From: Litomosoides sigmodontis
Lineage: Eukaryota; Nematoda; Chromadorea; Rhabditida; Onchocercidae
Length of the DNA: 64,000 nt
Reading direction: 5' to 3'
Assembly (NCBI GenBank): GCA_963070105.1
Contig: OY718808.1
Coordinates: 6,983,738-7,047,737, forward strand
This document shows, piece by piece, positions 26,380-38,700 of this stretch. The position numbers and the translations under genes were made by a program. Under the pieces are notes generated by a model. It saw nothing but the letters and a program-made list of their open reading frames with translations, searched no databases and had not been told where the DNA came from. Every line of letters begins with the position of its first letter. The first letter of the stretch is position 1.

Positions 26380-28137
26380 ATGAATCGTTCTGAGGTTAGG
26401 ATTGTTGGACGTTTACAGCATCGATGCATTCATGTTATAGAGGATGTGTGATAGTTGTTGAATTGCTGAGCTATTCGCTTCACCACACATCCGATGTTCG
26501 GCACTGCCGCAAGAAGCTGAAATTCAGTGAAAGGATGTTAGGTAGTGTCGCAGATGAAAATGATGAAAAGCAAAATTCAGTAATTTTATTAAAAGGATCT
26601 AACCTTGCCCGATTGGCAATGCGAGAAGTGCAACCTATACTCTCCGCAGACATCCTCCGCACTGTATCTGTGGTGTACAATATGTGAAAAAATCGTTTGC
26701 GCCCTGTGCATTGGTAAGTTAAGCAACGATTGGAGGGGAGAGGACCGCAAGTTAGCCGAGCACTTCTTTCGTTTAGATGATGAGAATAATGCTGGTGAAA
26801 TACACCGGATATGCCGAAACATATCATATACACCGATACCGAAACGAACAGTAGCTGCTACTCATAGAGTGTCACACAGAGAAGTTAGCCGTATTATCGC
26901 TCATTCATGAAATATAACTTACTTAAGGCCAATGCAACGGTGAAGCTCATCCGTGGATGCCAGCAAGTGAAATTATCTATGAACTTAAAGGAAGAATCGT
27001 TTTTACGAATGCGGAAATGACCAAGGTATTTAATTAATTCATTCACCGCTTTCTTTAGCTTTCAACTTTCCATTTTTGATTGTTTAGTCTGTGGAAAATA
27101 TGAAAATCACTGGGAAAGATGCGATGCGGTCAATTCATGGACTTCTTCAAATTCTAACAGAACTGAAGAAACAATGTGAGGTTAGCAGAATGAAGCAATT
27201 GTCCATTTGTTTGTTCTCTAAACTATTGTTTGCTTCAAAAATTCACTAATCTTTTAATTTTTGAAATTCTAAAACATAATTTAATGAATTCACAAATACT
27301 CACAAATATCTTGGATTTTACGAATTCTGCGAGACGTGAAAGTTTCGCACTTCATTAGAAAAACAGTCTGAATTATTCCGTTACTGCATATCTCATATTT
27401 TATTAAGGGTGTAAGTGAAGTGGTCAAAGTGTTGTCGGATGTGTTAAATGAACGGCAAAGCAATGCTGATATGCGTCGTACGCAAACGGACGAACATCTG
27501 CCTTTTACATCGATTCTGATACAGAAATTACGAGCAGAAATCGAAGATAACAAAAACTTAGCGCAAGAAACATCTGCCATTGCTTCATTGTTTAGCAATC
27601 TTATCAAACAATGTTAGGAAAATCCTAATTAACAGTTCTGACCTTTCAACATAGACGCACCACAATCGTTTTTCATTTCGCTACCTTAAATTAATTGTCT
27701 TTGAAGTTCTGTTGTAAAAGTGAAATGGTTTCCAGCGGATGGTATTTGCAAGGATGCTCGTAATTTGATCAATTCATTTTTGCTGGAGAAGAAACTTGGA
27801 ACTGAAAGAAAGGACGACACCAAAATAGAGCTTGAAGTTGATACTCTTAGTCACAAATCAAACGTAAACGCGTTTGGTGATAATATTCTTGACGACGATG
27901 GATATGACGTCACAGTCCGTGAAGTTAAACACGAGGATGAGAGCATGGAGGTAACCCAACTGTCCTTAATTTATCTTTATCAGTGCTATGAAATTACTGG
28001 AATACGTAGTGCTACGAACAATGCTGCTACCTAGTCTTTATCTTCAGGATTCCGGAAAAACAGGTATACTGGACGAAACTGCCACAATAACGCCAACTAA
28101 TGCTGTTGCGAAGACGGCTAGCAACGATGGAACGTAA
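26380..28137 (+). CDS. Unrecognised protein with N-terminal Cys-rich zinc-binding-like domain
   Basis: Exons: 26380-26394 (weak), 26596-26713, 26928-27025, 27088-27180, 27408-27612, 27721-27950, 28048-28137; 849 bases, 282 residues. Exons 2-7 join in phase and end in TAA. The N-terminal 50 residues hold CEKC, then after 15 residues CTIC, CALC and QCNGEAH, a spacing that suggests two zinc ions. The middle is predicted helical (LLQILTELKKQ, ILIQKLRAEIEDNK) and the last third acidic and Ser/Thr-rich. I do not recognise the family; nuclear or ubiquitin-related roles are possible but unsupported. The five-codon first exon (MNRSE) was chosen because it is the nearest ATG with a donor of the right phase. 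AATAAA occurs at 28206. Confidence 0.65.
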
Positions 28138-28681
28138 AATGACAATTTTGTTGCTTCCAAATTGTACGATTTGACTTCTGGAATAGCTTAAACTAATATG
28201 ATTTCAATAAACTGTGCAAGTTGAACAACATGAATGAAGCATTTGCATCAGGGATTTCTCACTTGAGAATGATTATATCTCGTAATATAAGTCAGGACTG
28301 TGATCACCCCATTAGCATAACAAGTCAACAGAAGACTTTCGTTTCAATTAAACATTCTAAAGGACCTCAACATCCGCAGTGTTGCTTAAGATCTAGCATT
28401 GTGCATAATATGAATATAATGCAATAAGTTACTATGTCACTTTTTGACGATAAAATGCAACTGCACTCATTATATCCTTTTTCCCACATTTTGAATAAAA
28501 CAAGCTAGAAATTTTCCTATTTAAGGAAAAAATTTCCATATTTCAAATTAAGTTTTCTGAAAAAAGAAAACATTTGCATACACGTTACACGCATATATTA
28601 AAATTTTTTCATTAGAAATTCAAATTCGTTGTGTATAAAAAATAATTCATTGAGTTGGAATTTCATTGTGTTATCAGAAAA
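28138..28681. other. Short intergenic region
   Basis: 544 bases holding the AATAAA at 28206-28211 of the upstream gene and the probable trans-splice acceptor of the next. Nothing else seen. Confidence 0.6.
28668..28677 (+). other. Probable trans-splice acceptor, DM9-like gene
   Basis: GTGTTATCAG ends four bases before the ATG at 28682. The very short leader is typical of spliced-leader trans-splicing in nematodes. Confidence 0.5.
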
Positions 28682-30152
28682 ATGCCGAACCCTCCAGCTA
28701 AGGAGGATACTTGGGCTTTCGGGCCAATTGGCTCGCCATTTCCGGACAACCCGGTGAGAGCTACTGGACAGCAAAATATGTATGTGGCCTTGTGGTACAA
28801 GCATGGCAAACCAATACACGGACGAGCTTGGAACAATGGTGGTGTAATCGAATGCTCGTTCCCATATATCAAAGCAGAACTGACTGGTGCCAAAGATCTT
28901 GGTGGACAAATCCAGGTCTTTATCAACCAGACTGGAAATTAGATTTTTCCACCTGAAGCTCATTTCCTGGAAATTACGTAACAACATTTGCAGGTACTGC
29001 AGTACAAGGGAGATCATTTAACGTTAGGTTTTTGGTATAACTGGATAAAATACAAGGATCGCTTCGAGAAATTTGAAAAAGGGGCTGAATTACTGCGCTG
29101 TGGTGATTCCTTCCCTATCTTTTGGCAGGATCGAAAGGAAGGACCGCTTCTCGGTTATGTTGATAACAAAACTGAAATCGGTGAGAAAGTCGTAGCAAAT
29201 GAATTTGAAAGTGTTCATTTCTCTCAACTAGGCCTTCAACCAATCACTATGAAGAACTCGAACTTCGCTCCACCACACTTTCCAGTCGAATAATTATCGC
29301 CACTGCTGCAGCACGATTTTCACATGACGGGAAAGTGGAAGAGGTTTCGGGTGGTGCACTGAATAATATGCTCATTATTGTGAGGGAACTAAAGGGTGGA
29401 CCACCGAATTGTGTTTGCCACGAATGTAGCGTTGGACCGCCGAAACCCGTTGTTCGTGTTACGCTTGATGAATGGGCCGATTTCCGTTACGGTGATCCAT
29501 GGCCAACTACTGGAAAACCAGTCCAGGCTCTCGATCGGTATCATTCATTTTTTACCTTTACGCCATATGTGGATTCTGAGCAGCTAGAAAGAAGTGCATT
29601 TCAGAGCTCTAAATACTTTACCTGGTGAAAATCCGAATCAGTATGTAGCGCTGTGGTATCAATCTGGTGAACCAGTTATGGGTCGTATTTGGAATGATGG
29701 TGGCAAAATTGCTGCTTGTTTTGGTTGGGGTGGCCATGAGTACCGCAAAAATATCGGTTCCATTCAAGTTTTGTTCGAACTTCCGGAACAAATACGTGGT
29801 TTCGACTACTCCTGGAAACCATTTAAGGAAGCAGCTCAATTTGGCGCCAAGGAATGGATTCCAGTACACGTGGATCATCATAAGGGCAACATTTCCCCTG
29901 CCGTTTTAATCATCGATGGCAAGGAGATCCTTGGAAAAGTAAATGTTAACTTTCAATTTAGAAAGGTTATATTCACTTAAACATTAATTGACTTTCCACT
30001 TCTGACCTCCTCTGCGTCATCTTAAGGCTGATATTCGCAACGAACGTGCCACAGTAGGCCACGGTGGAAACGAAAAAATTTTCGTTGGTCCTGCAGTACA
30101 TACATGCGTCGTTTTGTGTCGAAAAGCAAAACCCGGCTGTACAATTGAATGA
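28682..30152 (+). CDS. Two-domain DM9-like protein of unknown function
   Basis: Exons: 28682-28915, 28994-29180, 29312-29537, 29605-29938, 30027-30152; 1,107 bases, 368 residues, no signal peptide. Two tandem copies of one domain are evident. Copy 1 has [29 protein letters not shown], then IQVL; copy 2 has [37 protein letters not shown], then IQVL. The GR-W-x-G-G...C...G-x-E...VL layout resembles DM9 repeats, a domain of some invertebrate lectin-like and parasite-response proteins; that link is a pattern match, not a search. A linker with CVCHEC joins the copies, and a Gly/Cys-containing tail follows. The intron after 29180 was placed by phase (ATC G | CA CGA), which avoids an in-frame stop at 29291. 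AATAAA at 30271. Confidence 0.82.
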
Positions 30153-31333
30153 AACACGATCTACTTGGGCAGAATGATTTCTTCCACTAACATGTACTAC
30201 CACGTATACTTAATGAATATCCAATGTCCATTGTGATTTAGTTGTGATAAACAGAAACGAGCAATGTGGAAATAAAATTTTGGAAGAGCTATTTCACTCA
30301 TCGTTTGCTGCAATTTGTTGTGGTATTGCTAGAACAAATAATATTAAATGAAAAAGTGATTAATTCACTACATTAAAAGATATTAATGCGTAAGAAGCGC
30401 AAGTTACTGGTCTGAAAATCCACAAAGCAATCGAAGTTGAAATCTGATGAGAAAGCAAATTAATGGTAAAATTTCAATGAAATTCTTTACAGTGAACCTT
30501 CACCGCACCAAATTATCAGTTGTAATTCCTCACTATGTTCAACTCCCGCAAGTTTTTTCACAAGGCTCTCAATTGAAACCATCTTTGTGATCTATCGAGA
30601 CAGTTGGTTAGATGGTTGAAGTTCCGAGAAATGTGCTAATTAGTTTGGAGGGGAAGGGGGTGAGGTGGTGCGGAGCATGTTTGCAAGGTAATAATAGTTC
30701 ATTCGAAGTATTTTAGCTAAATGAAGCGCGATTTGTGCGAGAGATTGGAAACAGAGTCTGGTAGAGATTGAGAATGTCAAAAATAGCATGTAGTAGGGAT
30801 TGAAAAGGTGGCTCACTGCTGCGTTGATGATTAAGAGTAAAATTTGGTTATCCTTGGGTTGTTGCTAAGACGAGTACTTACAAAATATTTACTATATGTA
30901 TTGACTCCTATTGAAATGTAAAATTGTAAAAGTGGTCTTATTAGTGAGATGTGACTAAAATAAAATAAAGTATGCGCTCTTTGTTTTTCAGATATCTCCC
31001 TGATTATTTAGTGCTAACTTGATAACCAATTGCACAGTTGTTTACACTCGCGCGATACGCTTCCGCACTTCTGAAAGTTTAATTTCGATTTAGCTGTGTA
31101 TAGATCATGTCACTCTTCTACCCCATTTCAAATAATTCGTTTGCTACTTCACGGAAATTTACGAAAAAATCAAGCGAACTTCTGTTCATTCATTAGTACA
31201 TAACACCTTTTCGCCTCATGTAATTGAAAAATTGTTTTTAATGCTAATGATAATGAAGTGTTATTTGTTGTCAGCGTTGTTGTGCTATTGTTTGAAATAT
31301 TGGTACTTTTTTTAATGGATTCAAAAATTACAG
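30153..31333. other. Intergenic region
   Basis: 1.2 kb holding the AATAAA of the DM9-like gene (30271-30276) and the SRP14 upstream region. No other gene seen. Confidence 0.6.
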
Positions 31334-32147
31334 ATGACTTTGTTGGACAACGATCATTTCCTAGTAGAATTAGCGAAATATTTTCAGAAATGTCGCACTT
31401 CTACTCAACATACAATAACAATCACGCTGAAACACTGTAAGTAATTTTGTTTGTCCCAAAAATATGCTTTCTTTTTTGTGGGGCCAAACTGAGTAATTTT
31501 AACGATACATTAAAAGTTCGAAGTATAGTGTGCAACCGGTGGTTCGGGATAATTAGATTCTTAGACAAATGCTGTGAAATAAAGTTCTACGAAATTGCAC
31601 TTATGAAATGATTTGAGAATCATAATACTTTTTGGAATCATGTAATTTAAGTTAGCTACTTGATTTTTCTATTTATTTTTGTTTGATCATTGATTCACTT
31701 ACTAGAAATTTTCAGATGATGGAAGAACGAAGCCTTATCCAAGAAATGAAGCACAGCAATCGCTGAAAGGCGAAGATCTTTGTCTGTTTCGAGTAAAACA
31801 TGGTGACAAGAAAATTAGCACCGTGGTGAGAATAAAAAAATGATGTATAGCATTAGCTTCCTTTTTTTAGATAAGATGAACGAGAAACTTGATTAATTTC
31901 CACATTTAATTAGTTGTAGTCGATGCTGTCGCTTAAAATTTTTGAAATTGTTGGAATTCACCTTAATGTAAAAGTATGTGTGAGCTACATGTTCTAGGTC
32001 CATGCTAAAGAAGTAAATAAATTCCAGTTGGCCTATGCTGGTATTTTGAAAGCAAATATGGATAATTTAAAAAAACGCGAACGGAAAGCAGCAGTGGAAA
32101 CGAAGGTCAAATCCATAAGTGGCTCAAAAAATGCAGTGAAAATTTAA
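31334..32147 (+). CDS. SRP14: Signal recognition particle 14 kDa subunit
   Basis: SRP14 pairs with SRP9 to bind the Alu domain of SRP RNA and slows elongation during targeting of secretory proteins to the ER. Exons: 31334-31436, 31716-31825, 31998-32147; 363 bases, 120 residues. The N-terminus LLDNDHFLVELAKYFQKCRT matches the family start, YDGRTKP continues it across the first splice junction, and GDKKISTVV followed by KEVNKFQLAYAGILKANMD gives the conserved core. The C-terminal tail is short and Lys-rich, without the Ala-rich extension of primate SRP14. The longer open frame that starts at 31258 is the wrong frame for exon 1. AATAAA at 32319-32324. Confidence 0.95.
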
Positions 32148-33181
32148 TTGTGTTATAAATTTTGGTGCTCTAGTTTCGATTCGCATGTATTTCTTTGTTA
32201 GTACATATTGTTTATTATTATTTTTATTATTATTATTTGTTATTATTTATTATTATTACCATTTTTATTATTATTTGTTATTATTTATTATTATTGCTGT
32301 TATTATTATTTCTGTTATAAATAAACATTTTCTACCTGATGTTTGCAAAATTTGTAAATTTCCACCATGTCAGTTGCTAGGTATTATCTTTTACATATCT
32401 TTGTTTATTTCATTGTTCATTAAATAAGTATTTCACTAAGTGAGTGTTAAAACTGCAATAATTTCATGGAAAATAAAACTTGATTGTCTCGGTTTGTGAA
32501 TATTATTTTATGTGCTGTACTGAATGATTTTAATTAGGTGATTATATTCTAAGGATTTCTTAATGATAAGCAATCGTTCCTCTCGTATACTATATCTTAT
32601 TTGCAAAGTAGGGTTCATCGAGACAAGGGTTGTCTCTATTATTGAGGGAAATAAATTTCATCTTTATTCATGAATGATTTATTTGTTACCTTATTTTGCT
32701 CATCACTTTTGCAACAGTCGAATGCACATCTAATTTACCCCCAAACAAGAGAAGTTCTATCCGGAAAGAAAATTTTTTTTCAAATATTCATGTTTCTGGG
32801 CATTAATTTCAGATAGTTGGTTAGATCGGTGAGAAGGAACTACCTAACGGTAAATTGAGAAACATTTGATGTTGGTTAATGGCTCATAATGTTGCATAAC
32901 ATCAAAACTACTAAATTCGTTATGGACGATATAGCAAATTTGAGCTGATATAAATTAGACGACTCGTAAAGGAATCTTAAAGGTATCCCAGTTTCTTATT
33001 GTGATGGTGGAGGGATGGGAAGTAACAACATGACATTCATAGAAACAAGAGCTAAGGAAAGTTCCTTTTATTTGCATATTTATTTGTAAATACGAAAACA
33101 TAGCATGTTATGTTACGAAGTAGTTAGTTAAAATAAAAAAAAGGATAAGTGAGGAAAGTTGTAGGAAGTTGTCCACTTGGA
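32148..33181. other. Intergenic region between convergent genes
   Basis: Holds the 3' flank of SRP14 with a long ATT-rich tract and, further on, the 3' flank of the opposite-strand small secreted protein gene. No other gene. Confidence 0.6.
32211..32311. repeat. Imperfect (ATT)n tract
   Basis: About 100 bases of TTA/TTTA units in the SRP14 3' flank; its open frame of Leu, Phe, Ile and Tyr is a composition artefact. Confidence 0.9.
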
Positions 33182-34100
33182 TTAAATATTTTGCTCTTCA
33201 TCTGACGTTTCACAGATAATTGCCATGTCTTTTTCGTATTCTTCCTCATTCCAAGTATTTCGTATCTGATCGATTTCTTCTATTATCTTTCGAGCATTTT
33301 GTTCGATTTCATCAATTTGATCCTTACTTTTAGCAAATTCATCCGGGAAACGTTCATTTAATTCGTGGAAGTTTTTGAGGTACAATTTGATCTCATTAAC
33401 AAGTCTCGAAAGCTTCATTGCACTGGCCGATGTACTGTTCTGAAAAACTATGATAAGTAACTGATTGTGAAAGAGGAAAATTTCAAATGACATTATTGAA
33501 ATGGATACTTAGAATATACTTGCTTACATTATTAGCAAGAAAATCCGATGAATTAATTTCAAGTAATTTTAAATTACAGTGTCGCTCGATTAAAAGGCTA
33601 TTCTATTGATTTTAATATTACACAATTTCCGTGGTACAGTAATAAATTGTAACACATTTTCATCATCATAAAACGGCGATACTAATGTACTCAGTAAAAT
33701 TCTTAATTGATTGCGACGAAGCTAAGAAAGCTCATCAACGTGAACACTAGCAAATTACACTGTCTTATAACAATTATTTTAAAAGCTATTAATACAAGCC
33801 ATTTCTAATTAACCCGAAATTTATAAAATTTACATTATCTTCAGTTTTTTTTCATCATTGCCGTCAATTAGGTAAAGCGTAACTATTGTTGTTGCAACAG
33901 ATGGTTAAATTAGTATTGCTGATAAGACTTGATAATCTTTCAATGCATTAGTAATAATTTTAAGGCTTGAGAATTCGTTCTCCCAATATTTACTCATTTT
34001 AAAAACATATTTCGTAATTTACCTGAACATTTGCTCCGTTTATTTCTGCAATAAGCCAACAACAAAGCATCACCAAGTAACACATTTGGACCGAATTCAT
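33182..34100 (-). CDS. Small secreted helical protein, family unknown
   Basis: Two exons on the minus strand: 34023-34100 and 33182-33439, joined in phase 0; 111 residues. Exon 1 encodes a signal peptide (MNSVQMCYLVMLCCWLIAEI followed by NGANVQ). The mature part is highly charged, lacks Cys, and looks like one or two long amphipathic helices (SRLVNEIKLYLKNFHELNE, QIDEIEQNARKIIEEIDQIR), ending in an acidic tail. I do not recognise the family; small secreted helical proteins of this size are common in parasitic nematodes and often lineage-specific. A minisatellite lies just upstream. Confidence 0.75.
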
Positions 34101-34114
34101 CGTTTTCTCAATTC

Positions 34115-34201
34115 TTATGGAATTTTTACGTTATGGAATTTTATTTTATGGAATATTTTATGGAATTTTACGTTATGGAATTTTATGGAACTTATGGAAA
34201 T
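34115..34201. repeat. Degenerate TTATGGAATTTT minisatellite
   Basis: Six to seven imperfect copies of TTATGGAATTTTACG-like units, some shortened to TTATGGAA. It starts 15 bases upstream of the start codon of the minus-strand secreted protein gene, so it lies in its promoter or 5' UTR. Confidence 0.85.
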
Positions 34202-35709
34202 TTTCCTTTCGTTTCTGTTTGGCCTTAATTTTTCTGATCAGAATTTTTATTTTAATAATTCTCATCTTTTGAATCTGACTTCAGTCGATCAGCAAACACT
34301 AAAAGTTGTAGGTTTCTCGAAAATAACTTCGAATTAAAAGCACAAAAGCTTAGTTCGATAATTAATTTATTGATGCAATGATAACAAAACAGTGTGATCA
34401 GTAGGCAGTGATAAGGGGAAATTATTTTAGGTAACCTTAGAGATTAATGCGTTGACTAATTTTGGATCAGAAATGATAGTATTACCAAGCGATTTCTACA
34501 TGTTCCAATTAATTTTTAAATTTTATTTTATTTAAAATATTTTAGGAAACACATGCAATGTTACAAAGGGAAATATGCTAATACATCCACTAAATTTTAT
34601 GATCATTCATTTGAAATTTTTAAAATTAATTTTAAAGTTATAGAAATTGAAAAGGAATGGAATACATTCTCTCGCCTAACATTTTTTCCAGAAAAAAAGG
34701 AGGTAAAATTCGAAATTTGAATTAAATTTAATACTCTCGAATATGTAAACATCATTTGAGCATTATGCGTATATGCGTACGTTGCATATACATATATATA
34801 TATATGTATATACATGCATCCATACATAATGCCGGATTATCGAATCACATGTGAAAGAATTTCAGTTCGTTTATTATCTGCCAATGAAATGGCAAGTGAA
34901 CAGGATATTTATAATATTATGCGGGAATAATCGCCAACTGCTATGGGTGTAATCCATCACTAATCAAAGATATTTTAACATTAATTATTTTAAAATCGCA
35001 ATTGTAATCCGTCCGGCAATAGTCCAATCACTTATTTATTGTAAATTTTACAATTTGCTTCCCTCTCAAACAACAATGGTAAAAGTGAAGGTGCATTAGA
35101 CGGATTTTGTACGTATGCATGTATTGTATTAGATGGATTTACGTGATAACGTGATAACACCGTTTTCATCTTACCATTGTATCGCTGTCATTCATCATTT
35201 ATAAATTACTTCTACTCATATATTTCACGTATTTATTAAATATATTTTTAATTTCAGTGCACTGTTAACAGTTCATTTCTCAATTATTATTTTAATCCTT
35301 ATTTCTTATTAAATTTATTTGTGAATTTCAGTTAATTTTGAAAGAAGGAAAATTTTTATTTCAATAAAATTACAACTTTTTGTTTTTTTTTTTTGAGAAA
35401 AAGTAGAAAGCATAAAATTAGGGTGAAATTTGGTGAAACAACCAAATTGTGCATTGTTAGATGAATTTTTAGGTAAGGTAAGAAATATTTTATCGCTTCC
35501 ATTTTAATTATATAATTTGCAATTTTTCGATCAATTACTTCAATTTTTTAAGAAATTATGACAAGTGAGTAGAATGCTATTGATTACTATCACTAAAGTT
35601 ATTACTCATTTCGTACAGTAAATAGCTGGAAGCGTTTAATAAAGCAAAACTATAAATTATTGGTGAAATTTTGCAATATTTAAAGATAAAAATTTGTTAA
35701 ATTTTAATT
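34202..35709. other. Intergenic region
   Basis: 1.5 kb of very AT-rich sequence between the small secreted protein and the 3' end of the receptor gene. It includes a (TA)n-rich palindromic stretch around 34783-34815. No gene seen. Confidence 0.6.
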
Positions 35710-38700
35710 TTAAGCAATAAAATACGGCGCTGAAAGTAATATTCCACAGGATGAAGCAACAATAAATATTGTAAAAATATACAAGCATAAACGATCAACA
35801 ACAATTGCTGCAAATTTCCAGTTGTTTGCTTTTGCATCGTCTTTTTCCGCATCCATCATGCGCCTGGTTATCATCTAAACAATCATTTAGCCATTTCTCT
35901 TTTGCTTCAAATTTTGTTTTTTCTTTTGAAAGTTTTAAATACATCTTGTAAACACACAGACCTTTTTTTTCGTTTTTATTTTTGGAAAATTTGTTTTTCA
36001 TTTTCTGTGATTTTAATTTAAACTTTGTTAATTTTGTTCACCTTTTTTTTTTTTTTAAAAATAGGTTTATTTTTAAGGTAATAAAAGTAAGACATAATAG
36101 AGTTCACTTATCGATACTTCGATAAGTATTAAATAATTCTATGCAAGCCATTTTATTCCGCAATTTTTAAGCTAACCTTAAGTTCCTGATAGATTCGTTG
36201 CAAAACGAGCAAAGTGGCCTGTTCGCCAATGTCGTTGGATGGATTTGTTTGGCTTAATAAGGCAGGCCCATTAATTACTTTGGAAATAGGACTTTTACCA
36301 TTATAGATACCACTGATATACTGACAGATTCTGCAGTCAACGACCAGAGAATTAGACCTGAAATTTTTGCATAATAATACTTTATTTTCACAATTCTTTC
36401 AAAGGACAGTAAAATTTGGTATTTTTCAAAATTTTCCATGTAATTTTCAAATTATAAAATTGAAATTTTACGAATTCCATCAAAATTTTTTTAGACTTTT
36501 TCCTTTTTATCAATGAACGAAAATGAATGGAAAACACGAAACAATGGAAATATCAGTTGTTTTTGGAAAAAATCAAACATTAGCAATGAACAATAAAACA
36601 GCTTACAGCAAATCCTACACAATACAACAATATCCTGTATGCACAACTTTATTGAATTAAAAAAAGTTAATGAACTATTTTTATCCTGAAATTTTAATTT
36701 ACACATTACCTTGAATTTAATTCAGCTTCTTTAATATTCCTTATGAGTGATTCGCTATGTGTTGTTGGCTTTGTGCATGGAAATAACGGCGGTAGTGCTT
36801 TCCATGATAACTTAACGCCTGGCCGATTTATTCGAAGTAGGTATGGTAGCCAATAAAGTAGCAATGTCTTCGTCTGACAGTTTTTTAAAATTTATTTTTA
36901 GTAATTAAAAAAACACTTTTTTCAGTTTTTTTTGTTTAAATGATGATTTTTGCAGGAAAGAAATTACAATTAATTGTCTGCTTACACCAATTTCTTTCAA
37001 ATTATTTCTCTCAATTATTTTCCTTTTTGTCAAAGTTAATAATTGAAAATATTAACCAAAGCGCCCATTTCATGCGTTTCGGATGTTCGATAATGCAAAT
37101 TTAAAACGTATACAGTGAAGACTGTCGATGTAGCAACAACGATCATACAGCAAGAAAAAAATACTCCTGAAAAGTTAAAAATATTCTTGAAATAGTAGAA
37201 AATAAGCAAGAAATAAGTTCTGAACTCATCGCCTAATCTTTATAAATGACTATTTAATTTCCTATGAAAAAAATGTTGAACAAACAAAAATGAAATTCAA
37301 GTATTTGTTTTGAAAAAGGTAGATTTCTAGAACTTATAAAATTATTTTAAAGTTCCACCATCACTAAGTAGTATCATCGTTCATTGGTCACTTAAGAGCA
37401 ATAATGATAAATAACGTAGTGATGTTAGCAGTGAAAAACTTACGTCGTGCCTAAATTAATTACTCATTAATCATCCATGATTAACTGATAGCTCATTCAT
37501 CACTCGTAAATTATTCGATAAATCAATTTACTTTACTAATTTTAAGTTTAAATAGAAAGTGAATTTCATCGTTTATGTGCAACAAAATTTTTAAAATCGT
37601 GCTTTCAAATGTTTACAACAAATTTTTTCAACGATTTCAATTTTCATTTTTATTTCAATTTAATTATTGAAAGAAAAAAAAACTATGTTGAAGTGTTGAA
37701 ATAAAACACAAAACCTAAAAGTGGCACTGCTTCTGAGGTTGGCGGTGACATTTCGGACACAATGCTAAGAAAGAAGCATATTGATAAGAGCACAGTTATC
37801 TCTGCAATATATCAAAGTTGGCAATCAGTGAAATTTGAAATTTCAATTTTCCATTAATTAGTGCAAAGTTTGCTTGAATTGAGTGAAAAACTTTCTAAGC
37901 GTAGCAATTATCTACGCAACACACGCGACGGACGGATATTCGCCTAATATTACAATCGAAATTTTATTAAATTTAAAAAAAAATTAAATATTTAAGAATG
38001 CGCTTCGAATGCGTCATATTCGTTTAGATCATACTTATTCAGCGTTTGGAACGAACAGTAAATCTCTTCTTCATTCATTAGCAGTCGTTAATTTGCCCAT
38101 TCTTAGAAGGAAAAAAAAACTGAACTAATTCGAAGCTTTGTTGATCTTACGGGTGAATTCACTCTAATTTGTTAGACAGAAGTAAGCTAGCAGCGGTTAA
38201 CTACCTAGTAAGAATTTAATTGTAAATGTATTGAAAACGAACGTAAGGTAATCTTTTCGCCAGCGTCGGGTGGAAGTGTAAAACCCAGCAAGGTTATCAT
38301 TGTTGTCAATATACAAGGCATTATTAAGTTGAAACCTAAAAGGTGCAAAGTTATTATTATCAACAACTTTAACAGAGACTCTGTTTATCGCCAAAGTTTT
38401 TTCATATTATTGGATAACTGTTTATTGCAACTTAAAATTAAAATTTCCATCTAATTAAGTTAAAGGCTGTAAATACAAAATTTTACAAATTGACTTTTGA
38501 AATATATAATGTGAAAAAAAACCATAGTATAATGTACGACGCCTTAAATGCAAATAGAATTTTAGGTCAGGATACGGTTCTGGACAACATTCGTAAAATT
38601 TAACCGTTCTTGAGACGGTCGTCACTGAAAGCGTAATATCAATCAGTAATCGCTGATAATTAAATTAAATTAAAACGATAAATTCATCATAATCAACATT

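Noticed and set aside
26714..26910. Read-through of the zinc-binding gene exon 2 into a 101-codon frame
   Set aside because: A strong GTAAGT donor at 26714 and an in-phase exon at 26928 that continues the Cys/His cluster explain the gene better.
29181..29293. Read-through of DM9-like exon 2 to a stop at 29291
   Set aside because: Splicing 29180 to 29312 keeps the frame and joins the two domains; the read-through would truncate the protein after the first.
31258..31440. 60-codon open frame with hydrophobic start
   Set aside because: Wrong frame over SRP14 exon 1; the true frame starts at 31334 and matches the family.
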